A DNA stretch of 13,656 nucleotides from Flavobacteriales bacterium UBA5422 (GCA_002409405.1 DHNG01000020.1:147580-161235); one strand, 5' to 3'. Positions 1-8,230 are shown, counted from the stretch's first letter. The notes: generated from the letters alone by a model not told the origin. Program-made: numbers and translations.

Positions 1-1295
1 CTTGTTGTATCAGCATCTCTCCAGGAAGAACCCGGATCGTTTCCTACAGAACCAAAGATATCTACTGCATTTCCTGATCCTACATTGAACAATACCAATG
101 CATCGTCCCCATTGAACTGCAAGCTGTCAGAATACAAATCCGGTGTACCTGTCCAAATCGTTGCATCTGTATGCGCAATAACAAAAACATCTCCTGCAAG
201 GATTGTTCCCGTCAATGGAATCGTGTATGTTTGAATACCTGAAGCACCATTATGGTATGCGTACACTGCATATTTGCTCAAATCAATATTTTCACATGTA
301 CCGTTGAAAATTTCCAAATACTTATTGAAACCACTTCCTTCCACATATTGAGAAAATAACAAATCTTGTGCTTTTACTTTTGCACATGCCTGAACAAGGT
401 CTCCTTCACATCCGCTCAATGTAATCGGACAATATTCAATTTGCGGATACACATGTACGTATACTTTTTCTGTTGTTGCTTCACAACCATCTTCACTGCT
501 GGCAATGACATAATAAGTTCCCGAAGTTGTCGGTGAATACAAATCTGAGTCTGCCCCCGGAATGATTCCTTCCTGGTTATACCATTGAAGGTAAGGGTCA
601 ACAATACTTGTTGTTGCTGTGAATTCCGGCATTGTTGCACCTGCACATACAACGGTTGCACCTGAAACCGCAATCGATGCAGTAGGTTCTCCACATGATG
701 TTGTTGAGCCACACGTCATTGAAATGTCATCAATGCGGTATTGTGGATTGGAAGAGGATGTCCCCACTAATGTACTTCTGAAACGAATGCGTAAATTGGA
801 TACATGAGCTGCTGCAGGGATAGCCGCTGATCTTAAATACCACTTTGAAGTCCCCGATCCGGTTGGTAAGATGGCGTAAGACATCGGATTCCATGAAGCG
901 CCGTTATCGTTACTGAACTCCACTACCAAATAATCAATTCCGGTAGCAGCATTGGTGTTTTTATGTATTCCAAAATGAATGGAATCTCTGCTTGAACAGC
1001 TTGCAGCATTAATTCCCTGAACTTCAAAATACTCTTGCGCCTGAATGAGTGTGTTATACCCTCCTGAAGCACCGGCATAACCCGTTGACGGAGTGGTTGT
1101 TCTCATATCTGCAGTACCGGCATAAGTAAGTGCTGCCAAATCGAAATTTCCTGCTGCTTCCCGTGCGCTGATCGTTTGCGTTCCACTTCCTGCAGTTCCC
1201 ATTGTCTCTACTAATTGCCCATTAGAGACAAATCCCATTAGTGCAATAGCACTCGTGGTAAATAATTGTTTGATTACATTGTTTTTTGTTTTCAT
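1..1295 (-). CDS. Secreted Ig-like/lamin-tail-domain protein, N-terminal part (runs off left edge)
   Basis: The minus-strand frame starting at the ATG at 1293-1295 is open without a stop to the left edge, giving 431 residues of a longer protein. Residues 1-27 look like a signal peptide (MKTKNN, then a hydrophobic LFTTSAIALMGFV core and cleavage near SNGQ). Residues about 80-195 resemble the jelly-roll/MAM-like modules of secreted Bacteroidota proteins, ending in the typical YRIDDIS strand. Residues about 203-283 form an Ig-like module (LQWYNQEG, then SGTYYVIASSEDGC). From about residue 311 a lamin-tail domain begins (LLFSQYVEGSGFNKYLEIFN, then NGDDALVLF). Lamin-tail modules with this signature occur in extracellular nucleases (ExeM/NucH type) and other large surface proteins. 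The catalytic part and any type IX sorting domain would lie outside the window, so the enzymatic role is unknown. Several Cys residues are consistent with export. Confidence 0.85.
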   Translation of the reverse strand, partial: MKTKNNVIKQLFTTSAIALMGFVSNGQLVETMGTAGSGTQTISAREAAGNFDLAALTYAGTADMRTTTPSTGYAGASGGYNTLIQAQEYFEVQGINAASCSSRDSIHFGIHKNTNAATGIDYLVVEFSNDNGASWNPMSYAILPTGSGTSKWYLRSAAIPAAAHVSNLRIRFRSTLVGTSSSNPQYRIDDISMTCGSTTSCGEPTASIAVSGATVVCAGATMPEFTATTSIVDPYLQWYNQEGIIPGADSDLYSPTTSGTYYVIASSEDGCEATTEKVYVHVYPQIEYCPITLSGCEGDLVQACAKVKAQDLLFSQYVEGSGFNKYLEIFNGTCENIDLSKYAVYAYHNGASGIQTYTIPLTGTILAGDVFVIAHTDATIWTGTPDLYSDSLQFNGDDALVLFNVGSGNAVDIFGSVGNDPGSSWRDADTT

Positions 1296-1678
1296 GATAG
1301 GTATTTTTTGTTAATAATAATAGGGGTTTCGAAACCTGAGTGCAAGGTATGACCAAACGTATTTTCAGAGCTTAAAGCCATGAATAAGATAATCTTAAGT
1401 TTTTCGAAGAATCTTGTCGAATATTAATTTTTACTCTACGGCCAATCGGAGCAAGGTCGTTGTATGCGCGGGTTCTTTTATTAAGAAAGCACACTTAGTA
1501 AATAGGATAACCTTAATATGAGATTATTGGACTGATTTTTGAGCTGATTGGCAGGCATGTATCTCAGGATGAGACAGTTTTTTTCAGCATTCGATCAAAG
1601 AAAGTGAAAGGAGGCGAGTCAATTGAATGAGAAGATGGAAAAGTAGAAAAATAGTAGCAGGATGTTCAGTCATGTTGT
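1296..1678. other. Non-coding gap between two minus-strand units
   Basis: About 380 bases lie between the end of the 136-residue gene and the start of the secreted-protein gene. I see no open frame with a recognisable protein and no RNA gene. Apart from the promoter candidate at 1354-1361 there is only a small hairpin (TTCTT at 1473-1477 pairing with AAGAA at 1483-1487), which has no clear role. No convincing terminator follows the 136-residue gene. Confidence 0.5.
1354..1361 (-). promoter_or_regulatory. Candidate Bacteroidota -7 box of the secreted-protein gene
   Basis: On the minus strand the bases read TACGTTTG, a perfect match to the Bacteroidota sigma-ABfr -7 consensus TAnnTTTG. It lies about 59 bases upstream of the start codon at 1295. 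At the usual distance upstream (19-base gap) only TTCA is found, a weak match to the -33 TTTG. The assignment rests mainly on the -7 box and its position. Confidence 0.42.
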
Positions 1679-2089
1679 TTATGAATCTAACTCATAAATC
1701 CGTTCTTTCAGCAAACCATCTTGTCCAAACTCTTCTAACGTTCCGTCTAAATCCATCCACTTCTTCGTGATAGGATTGCTATCCAGATTTGTCCCGACCC
1801 ACGTAAAAATCCCCGTAAGATCGTAGATATCATCGTTGTTTTGAAGTGTAAAATTACACGCAACAGCTAAACCGCTTCGCACCAAAATTACCTTGTCATT
1901 ATTTTCAGACTTTCTACCTCCGGTAAGCCATTGAGGATCACTTGCTATCTCAAAACTGAGCATTTTAGTAGCCGGGGCTTGTTTGATAAACATCTGTTCA
2001 ATTGTAGCAGTTATCTCTTCAAATGGTTTGTCAGAAAACCATTCTAACATGTGCTTGGTCGCGATTAATTTTTCAAAATTTGTCTTCAT
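1679..2089 (-). CDS. Hypothetical cytosolic protein, 136 aa
   Basis: A complete 136-residue acidic soluble protein with ATG start and TAA stop. It has no signal peptide or membrane segment and I recognise no family. The N-terminal third is helical and amphipathic (MKTNFEKLIATKHMLEWFSD, then PFEEITATIEQMF). The middle looks beta-rich (KVILVRSGLAVACNFTLQN, then YDLTGIFTWVG). The end is acidic with one hydrophobic helix. It follows the TPR gene by only 47 bases on the same strand, and that gap contains no promoter-like box, so the two are probably co-transcribed. The frame is clean with normal codon use for the window, which supports a real gene. No function can be assigned. Confidence 0.65.
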   Translation of the reverse strand: MKTNFEKLIATKHMLEWFSDKPFEEITATIEQMFIKQAPATKMLSFEIASDPQWLTGGRKSENNDKVILVRSGLAVACNFTLQNNDDIYDLTGIFTWVGTNLDSNPITKKWMDLDGTLEEFGQDGLLKERIYELDS

Positions 2090-2136
2090 GTGTCAATTTT
2101 TTAAGGTGTTGTTGATGTACAAGTTGATAGCAGTTT

Positions 2137-3114
2137 TCACTCATTCCATTTATTCTGGTCGATCATTGCTTTCAGTCTTACTTTCTCTTCGGACATTTGC
2201 TCCGTTAAATTCAATTGATCAATTAAGTTGTAGGTATTTATAACACCTTCTTTAAACCAGGGCATCTCCTTTGTCAAGTTGAGCAGTTTTACAAAACCTT
2301 TTAACGGATCATTATTCTCAATTAAATGATAAGCATATTGAGACCGGAAATGTGGACTATAATAAAATTCTTCATTGGCCCATTCCCAGGTTTCACTGTT
2401 CATATTTTTATCTGCTTTCAACCAGCTTATTGCATAAACCGGCGAGTTGAGTATATCGCCGTCAAAACCAAGCAAGGCTTGAATGGGTAAATCCAGTTGT
2501 TTGTCCTGTGGAAGTTTTGACTTTAGAATTGCGTTGTAGATTTCGTGTGCCTTTTCGTGTTGGCCGATCGTATGTAAAATGTCCGCATAAATTCTTTGGG
2601 TTCTGCTATTTTCTTGGTCAAGTTGTAACGCCTTTATACAATTTTGTTCGGCTTCCTCATAGTTCGTCAATATAAAATTTGTCCGTGCAAGGGCATTCCA
2701 AAAGTTCGGATTTTGTTCATCACTTTCTTGTTTGTTTTGGTGTGCAATCTGTAGCGCTTTTTCAGCATATCTGTCATCATTAAATCGCTCAATTACTTGC
2801 CACAATTCTAACTGATTTCCAAATTGAGTATCCATAAGCGAATAGATGATTCCACGTCTGTCTGCTAATGATTTCACCGTTCGCCACGGTTCAAATTGTT
2901 CAGGGAAACCCACGGCGAATGGAATAATTTCATTGGTCTCCTGATGCCTCGCCTTAATAGTAACTTCCGCACCCGGAGTTGAAATATATCGTGGAATTGT
3001 AGCAAACAATTCTTTTTCAAATCTTTCTATGTCGGATTGAAGTTGTGTGTCTGCTTCATTTTCTGTTTCAGACTGTTCGTTTTTCTTATTTTTTAAAAAG
3101 TCAAATAATCCCAT
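2137..3114 (-). CDS. TPR-repeat protein, 325 aa
   Basis: A cytosolic protein with a charged N-terminus (MGLFDFLKNKKNEQSE, no signal peptide). Residues 40-110 form a globular N-terminal part of unknown type (YISTPGAEVTIKARH, then PFAVGFPEQFEPWRTVKSL). Residues about 136-203 carry two tetratricopeptide repeats: PNFWNALARTNFILTNYEEA with CIKALQLD, followed by a second repeat with YADILHTIGQHEKAHEIYNA. TPR repeats mediate protein-protein contacts. The C-terminal 120 residues are mixed helical and aromatic-rich and unassigned. It is the first gene of a minus-strand pair with the 136-residue protein. MGLFDFLKNKK-type starts are common in small Bacteroidota and Proteobacteria proteins of unknown role, often near contact-dependent or immunity-like loci, but nothing here proves such a role. 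Confidence 0.75.
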   Translation of the reverse strand: MGLFDFLKNKKNEQSETENEADTQLQSDIERFEKELFATIPRYISTPGAEVTIKARHQETNEIIPFAVGFPEQFEPWRTVKSLADRRGIIYSLMDTQFGNQLELWQVIERFNDDRYAEKALQIAHQNKQESDEQNPNFWNALARTNFILTNYEEAEQNCIKALQLDQENSRTQRIYADILHTIGQHEKAHEIYNAILKSKLPQDKQLDLPIQALLGFDGDILNSPVYAISWLKADKNMNSETWEWANEEFYYSPHFRSQYAYHLIENNDPLKGFVKLLNLTKEMPWFKEGVINTYNLIDQLNLTEQMSEEKVRLKAMIDQNKWNE

Positions 3115-3490
3115 ATTACATATTGTTTGAATTCGTAGTGTGTCTGCAAAACTAGCAAACTACTGTTAGCGACAGTACATTTATGATTGAATTCATATGA
3201 AACTATTCCTCCCGATATCATCTGAGATCAAGTAAAATCAGGTATAAATACCCTGTTTAAAGTAAAAAGATTCCTTTTACTTTGTACAGATCTGTAACTA
3301 AATTAGTTATTAATCAACCACTGATATGATTAAACTGTTCAATCCATATCCTACTACGAGAAAGCTGACAAGAACATCAGTTTACAAGGAATGTGCGGAG
3401 ATAACAGTAATCCACGGCTAGAATCAGTAATTCAAACGCGCATCCTGAAAAGCGAAAAAAGAGTAGGGGAAAACGAATAAACTAAACAGT
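3115..3490. other. Divergent intergenic region between the TPR gene and the lod pair
   Basis: About 376 AT-rich bases separate two divergent units, so promoters for both should lie here. For the plus strand the best candidate is TTACTTTG at 3277-3284, one mismatch from TAnnTTTG, with TTTA at 3256-3259 (17-base gap, shorter than usual). This would give a leader of about 200 bases. A 31-codon open frame at 3326-3421 (plus, ATG to TAG) lies in that leader but shows no recognisable signal. No riboswitch or RNA gene is recognised. Confidence 0.4.
3147..3154 (-). promoter_or_regulatory. Candidate -7 box for the TPR gene unit
   Basis: On the minus strand the bases read TAGTTTTG, matching TAnnTTTG exactly, about 33 bases upstream of the start codon at 3114. 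The -33 region is poor (TGTA after a 21-base gap). Position and the exact -7 box make it plausible, not certain. Confidence 0.35.
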
Positions 3491-6400
3491 ATGAGTTTAC
3501 TACCAGATGACAAATTAGCGATTGACCGGCTAAGAACACTTTTTGTTGATTTACATCAAAAAAAATTAATTAATCAAAATCCCGGGAAAGCTCCAAGAGC
3601 AGTATTCCGGAAGCAACACGGAGTTGTCTTCGGAATGTTTACGGTCAACCCGGACTTACGTGCGAAGTATAAAATAGGACTATTCAACTCCCCGGGTGAA
3701 CAATTCCCTTGTGTACTCCGATTCTCATCGGATACGGCACCCACCAAAAATGATTTGAATTCTACAGTTGGTGTCGGGATCAAAGTACTCACAGACCGGT
3801 TTCCCAATCCAAATTTTGAAGGACCGAATGTAGACTTCATTTTCCAGAATTTTGACCGGTTCTTTGTAAATACAGCAGAGGAAATGGCAGATTTTGAAAC
3901 CGCAGCGCTTATTTTAGGCAATGTAGATACCTATTTTGACGAACATAAAAGAGTAAAGGAACTGATTGATGAAATGGCTCGTCCTGAAGGCAGTTGCTTG
4001 ACGACTACTTATTGGTCTGTTGTGCCTTTCAAGCTGGGAAATGATTACATTATTAAATACCGGCTGACTCCTTGTGAAAGTGAAAAATCGTATCCGGTTG
4101 AAGATAAAAATTACCTGGCCAATGACTTGCAGCAGCGTTTATTAAACAAGCGGTATTCGTTCAAACTCGAATTAGGAGTACAAACGACAAAAGATGCTCA
4201 AGATAAGGTCAATCAATTGCAGGAAAAATGGAACCCGATTGAATGGGTTGAGGCAGCAACAATTGAATTGGTGCAACAGGATATTTGTTCAAAAGGACAA
4301 CCGGAATTCGGAGATCAATTGAGCTTTAACATTTGGCGCATACCTGAAGAGCATTCACCTTTAGGAAGCATCGCAGCAGCGAGAAAGAGTGTGTATGAGT
4401 ACAGTGCCAAAACGCGATACAGTGCCAACGGGTGGGTGTACCAGGAGAATGATCATCTTCCGGAACAGTATGAACAAGGCTCAGGAGACAGTCCGTTGGA
4501 CAACGAAATCGTAACAGCAGCAATTTATCCTTCCATCGGTGTGATGAGGGTGGGGAACAGTGATGAGTTTTACATAGGACCGTTGGTACCTGAACCAAAT
4601 CCTGACAATAACCTGGATAATTACAGGGATCAATTCGGAAGGTTGAAGCGTCAGGCGGCTCAGTTCAGAATTTATGGATTAAATGCGAAGGGAAAAGTTG
4701 TTAAAGAACTGACAGCGGATAAAAATGCGAAGATCGAATGGTCCGTACATTTAGCAAATCAAAAGGCGGGCTGGTATGAATTCAATGTTGCGTTAGATAT
4801 TCCCGATGCTAAAAATTATCCTGCTTGTAATCCCCGCAATTTAAAAATCAACGATCGGAAATCACTGATTATTGACGGAGGGCGACAAACCATTAAGAAT
4901 ACAAAAGCAGAGAAGAAGAAAATTTTTAAAGGAAACTTCCTGACGAAGCGCGATATTTATTTGGGAGAACTCTTCTTTGAAGACACTTCAAATCGGTTAA
5001 TTGTACTGGGAGGTAAAGGAAAGTCGGAAAATATCAATGGAGATATGGCAATTACGTTTGCCAATAATGATGGATGGTATGATGATACATCCGATGGTCC
5101 GGTGAATGCCAAAGTACAATGGAATGGGAAAGATATTCAGGTAGCACCTGCATGGGTAATTTGTGGTCCGCCTGATTATGCACCACTGCAAAAGTCCGTT
5201 CGCACAATGTGGGATTTAATGCGCGATTTGGCGGTCACCAATAAACTCTTACCAATACCTGAACTTCCGTCCTTGAAAGAGGATATTTTACCCATTTTTC
5301 AACGGATGACGGATTTACAATGGGTAAATAAAGGATTTTCAGATTATTTTGGTGCGTTGGGACCATTTAATTTTAATTCACCTGAATGGATGAATAAAAT
5401 CAGCGATGCTTCCCAGGGAAATCTGGAATTCAGAAGAATTTTGTACAACCAATTCAGAAAAATAGATTTACCGGCTTCTCAATCTCCTGCACTATGGCCA
5501 TGGTTGTATGGTGATGGAATGGAGAGGTTTCAGACAGAGTCAAATACACAGCATTCCACTTTAACAACATTACAATTGCGGTTTTTAAAGCAATGGATGG
5601 AAGGAAAGTTTGTCAACGATTTAATGCCATTGATCGAGGGATGTCCGTTTCATGCAGCTAAACAAGAAAATATTCCACCGCGCGAATGGAAAGACATTGA
5701 TGCATATCCGCTGGAAGAACAGCCTGATTTATTAACCAGAGCGGCATTGGATTACTGCCTGGCGGATGCGTTTCACCCGGGATGTGAAATAACATGGCCA
5801 ATCCGAAATTCAACTATGTACATGGATGCGTTTCGCATTCAACATGAATCAACAAAAAGTTTCATAGATAATGACGAGGATTTAAGTAAGTATTTGAATT
5901 ATGGAGCAACAATTGATTACACGATAATCAATGCGGATGTTAATCCTTTCGGTGGACAGGTAGCCGGTGGACTTACCCGTTGGATGGCGGTTCCCTGGCA
6001 AACAGATACATCCAGCTGCCGGGATGGGTATGATTTAGACTATGATCCTTACGTACCGACGTTTTGGCCTGCACGGGTTCCAAACAATATCCTGGCGTTG
6101 AGTGACGCGATTCAGTTAGAATCCCCTGATCTGGGCATGAAGGAAAAGCTGGCATTGTTCAACTACAGAAAAGAATGGCTTGCAGATTTACCCGGAGAAC
6201 CGACACGTTTTACGGATTACCGGGAGGTGATCAATAGTATGGTTAGTCATTACGACAGGGTAGGTGTAGTTCTGAAAAAAGAAACAACTGTTGTTGAGAG
6301 AATTACAGATAACATTCAGATCGCATTTCCGAAAACGTTACATCACTTGGTGAATATCATTTATGAGTTGCTTCACCAACCGAAATGGCTGACGAAAGAC

Positions 6401-6736
6401 GATTTGTATGCTATTTTGAAACCGATCTTTAAGGATGATTTCAATAAAATCGGGAATACCATTGATTTTCTGATGGAATTTAAAGAGCGGTCGGAGAAGT
6501 TTCTCAGTAAGAGTATCGCATCTGTTTTAAAGATTGAAAAAGCTGACGGTGTTAGGTTATTATCCGGGGCACAAAAATCCAAATCGAAAGCGATGCTGCA
6601 AATGCAGTTGCAGGAAGGGTTCACAGGTATCATACGAGAGGCTGATGAGCATTATAAGAAAGCAATCCTTAAACCGGGGACGGAAGTGATTACCATTCAT
6701 GAGCAGTTTAGAAGGCAAACGCAGCATAAAAAATGA
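3491..6736 (+). CDS. Catalase-like domain fused to LodA-like CTQ-dependent oxidase, 1081 aa
   Basis: Residues about 30-315 match the catalase superfamily (short, heme-binding, SrpA-like): RKQHGVVFGMFTVNPDLR, CVLRFSSD, the distal Asn region DFIFQNFDRFFV (N120), and the proximal heme-Tyr motif RKSVY (R298, Y302). Residues about 338-930 match LodA, the lysine/glycine oxidase family with cysteine tryptophylquinone: IYPSIGVMRVGNSDEFYIGP, GRLKRQAAQFRIYG, IEWSVHLANQKAGWYEFN, FHPGCEITWPIR, GGLTRWMAVPWQTDTSSC, FWPARVPNNIL. The likely cofactor residues are C765 and W831; C756 is an alternative. Residues 931-1081 are an unassigned helical extension. LodA-type enzymes oxidise an amino acid or amine and release H2O2 and ammonia. 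No signal peptide is visible; LodA itself is exported without a classical one. The first in-frame stop upstream is TAG at 3464-3466, which supports this start. The gene overlaps its LodB-like partner by 4 bases. The substrate is not predictable. Confidence 0.9.
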   Translation: MSLLPDDKLAIDRLRTLFVDLHQKKLINQNPGKAPRAVFRKQHGVVFGMFTVNPDLRAKYKIGLFNSPGEQFPCVLRFSSDTAPTKNDLNSTVGVGIKVLTDRFPNPNFEGPNVDFIFQNFDRFFVNTAEEMADFETAALILGNVDTYFDEHKRVKELIDEMARPEGSCLTTTYWSVVPFKLGNDYIIKYRLTPCESEKSYPVEDKNYLANDLQQRLLNKRYSFKLELGVQTTKDAQDKVNQLQEKWNPIEWVEAATIELVQQDICSKGQPEFGDQLSFNIWRIPEEHSPLGSIAAARKSVYEYSAKTRYSANGWVYQENDHLPEQYEQGSGDSPLDNEIVTAAIYPSIGVMRVGNSDEFYIGPLVPEPNPDNNLDNYRDQFGRLKRQAAQFRIYGLNAKGKVVKELTADKNAKIEWSVHLANQKAGWYEFNVALDIPDAKNYPACNPRNLKINDRKSLIIDGGRQTIKNTKAEKKKIFKGNFLTKRDIYLGELFFEDTSNRLIVLGGKGKSENINGDMAITFANNDGWYDDTSDGPVNAKVQWNGKDIQVAPAWVICGPPDYAPLQKSVRTMWDLMRDLAVTNKLLPIPELPSLKEDILPIFQRMTDLQWVNKGFSDYFGALGPFNFNSPEWMNKISDASQGNLEFRRILYNQFRKIDLPASQSPALWPWLYGDGMERFQTESNTQHSTLTTLQLRFLKQWMEGKFVNDLMPLIEGCPFHAAKQENIPPREWKDIDAYPLEEQPDLLTRAALDYCLADAFHPGCEITWPIRNSTMYMDAFRIQHESTKSFIDNDEDLSKYLNYGATIDYTIINADVNPFGGQVAGGLTRWMAVPWQTDTSSCRDGYDLDYDPYVPTFWPARVPNNILALSDAIQLESPDLGMKEKLALFNYRKEWLADLPGEPTRFTDYREVINSMVSHYDRVGVVLKKETTVVERITDNIQIAFPKTLHHLVNIIYELLHQPKWLTKDDLYAILKPIFKDDFNKIGNTIDFLMEFKERSEKFLSKSIASVLKIEKADGVRLLSGAQKSKSKAMLQMQLQEGFTGIIREADEHYKKAILKPGTEVITIHEQFRRQTQHKK

Positions 6737-7860
6737 TGGGCAACAGTAAGTTTGTCGAAAAGGATATACTGATCATTGGGGCGGGCATGGCGGGATGTGT
6801 TTCCGCTATGTCCCTGCACCATGACTTTAACATTGCGTTGGTTGAAAAAGAAACAGATACGGACTATCTGACAGAAACGTTAATCGCATCCGGTAGACGG
6901 ATCTTTAACGAATTGAATCTCCGGGATTGGCTGGTGACGGAACCTTGTCAAAAAACATACCGGTTGTCTGATGGTTCTGTTGCATACTGGGGGGGAAACG
7001 TGCCGGTTTATGCAGATGCATTGCGAAATCCCGAGGGGGAAAACTGGATTTTGAATAAAAAACTTTTTTTAGATGAGTTGCGGAATCACACGGGACAATT
7101 TTCTTTTCCCTTGTTAAAAGGAACAATTCATACATTAGCTTACGAGCATGATTGCTGGAATGTTGAAATCAAGACGAATAATGAGGCCATTCAGCGGTAT
7201 AAAGCAAAATTTATCATTGACGCTTCCGGCAGATCTGCGGTAGTAGCCCGAAAAATAGGTATAAAACGAATCATTGAAGACAAATTAATTTGCATCAGTG
7301 CTGTTGTAAATAACCCAACGGAAAATCTGTTGTGTAAAAACTTTTCCGATACAAACGGATGGTGGTTTGCTTGCCCGCTGCATCCAGCTAAATTACAGCT
7401 ATCGTATTACACAGATGCAGATTTGATCAATAAAAACCTTACGGGAAAGGCAGAACAATTTGCAGAATTTATTTACGCGAATACCGCATTGAACGAACGA
7501 ATAGGTCGCATGGATCCGAACCAGTTTCAATTTTTAGGAACCAAGGCTGCGAATACTGCTCGTTTGGAACAATTTTGTGATGATGGGTGGTGTGCCATCG
7601 GCGATGCAGCGATGTGTTTTGATCCGCTTTCATCTCAGGGTTCATATAAGGCGATGGCAACAGCGATGCAGCTGACAGATCTACTGAAAACGGTTAATTT
7701 TATTACAACTGAAAATAAATTACATGAACTGATGTTCCATGAATTGTTCCGTGAACAAATGGAAAAAATATGGACGCATTACAAGAGTCACCAGGCGTAC
7801 TATTATCAGATGGAAAAACATCAATCGAACGTATTCTGGAAGAGAAGAAGTTTGGGGTAA
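6733..7860 (+). CDS. LodB-like FAD-dependent maturation protein, 375 aa
   Basis: A flavoprotein of the LodB / tryptophan-halogenase-like / geranylgeranyl-reductase superfamily. An N-terminal dinucleotide fold contains GAGMAG (residues 16-21) ending in the acidic IALVEKE strand. The second FAD signature is FIIDASGRS (160-168), and the third is CAIGDAAMCFDPLSSQG (287-303), typical of FAD monooxygenases and LodB. The C-terminus ends with the FWKRR motif common in this family. In known lod systems LodB is required to form cysteine tryptophylquinone in LodA, and it is always paired with LodA. Here its ATG overlaps the oxidase stop codon (ATGA at 6733-6736), so translation is probably coupled. A second ATG at 6736 could also serve as start. 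There is no signal peptide, so it should act in the cytosol before any export of the oxidase. Confidence 0.87.
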   Translation: MMGNSKFVEKDILIIGAGMAGCVSAMSLHHDFNIALVEKETDTDYLTETLIASGRRIFNELNLRDWLVTEPCQKTYRLSDGSVAYWGGNVPVYADALRNPEGENWILNKKLFLDELRNHTGQFSFPLLKGTIHTLAYEHDCWNVEIKTNNEAIQRYKAKFIIDASGRSAVVARKIGIKRIIEDKLICISAVVNNPTENLLCKNFSDTNGWWFACPLHPAKLQLSYYTDADLINKNLTGKAEQFAEFIYANTALNERIGRMDPNQFQFLGTKAANTARLEQFCDDGWCAIGDAAMCFDPLSSQGSYKAMATAMQLTDLLKTVNFITTENKLHELMFHELFREQMEKIWTHYKSHQAYYYQMEKHQSNVFWKRRSLG

Positions 7861-7894
7861 TAACGGGTCTTTCCCATTTTCAGATAATTTTTAG

Positions 7895-7947
7895 AATGAA
7901 AAGTATTTCGATGTTTTACAACGTTTCATTTTTCTCTTTTTTATTTT
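7895..7947 (+). terminator. Probable AT-rich terminator of the lod pair
   Basis: AATGAAAAGT at 7895-7904 pairs with ACGTTTCATT at 7921-7930 (9 of 10 pairs, 16-base loop). A T-rich run, TTTCTCTTTTTTATTTT, follows at 7931-7947. It starts 35 bases after the LodB-like stop codon. The stem is weak in GC, but the stem plus T tract fits intrinsic termination. Confidence 0.5.
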
Positions 7948-8062
7948 AACCCACAATAAAACAATAAGTTAATTTATTAAATCAGACTTCATATTGAATA
8001 ATGAATGTAGCATTGTTCTTATTAAATAACGGTGAATGTATGTATAAACATGAATCAATCAT

Positions 8063-8230
8063 TTAATCTGTTGTGAAATGCCCATACTTAGATTTTATCT
8101 CAAATGTTAACCAATTGATTTCTCTGCCTAAGTTATATTGAGTGTAAATAGTATCGGTTCTTGTTGTTATTTCAGAAAAAGCGGGGAAACTTCTGACTAT
8201 TAGACCTTGATGTTTAAAAGAGGTGAAGAT
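8063..8230 (-). other. Open remnant without a start codon, 55 codons
   Basis: This minus-strand frame is open between a TGA at 8231-8233 and a TAA at 8063-8065 and has no ATG. The peptide contains RSFPAFSEITTRTDTIYTQY and GREINWLTFEIKSKYGHF, which looks more protein-like than random AT-rich DNA. I do not recognise the family. It lies downstream of the methyltransferase-like gene and includes the left copy of the 16-bp direct repeat, so it may be the 3' end of a broken gene. It may equally be chance. Confidence 0.2.
8179..8194. repeat. 16-bp direct repeat, left copy
   Basis: AAGCGGGGAAACTTCT occurs here and again at 9443-9458, identical and in the same orientation. The two copies enclose the methyltransferase-like gene and the hydrolase fragment. 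In an AT-rich window of this size a GC-rich 16-base identity is unlikely by chance. Confidence 0.7.

Noticed and set aside
416..712. Minus-strand 98-codon frame and the plus-strand frame at 619-807
   Set aside because: Both are shadows of the secreted protein, whose real minus-strand frame is open from 1295 to the left edge with a signal peptide and recognisable domains.
3326..3421. 31-codon plus-strand open frame in the leader of the lod pair
   Set aside because: Short, no ribosome site and no recognisable peptide features; kept only as a remark in the intergenic entry.
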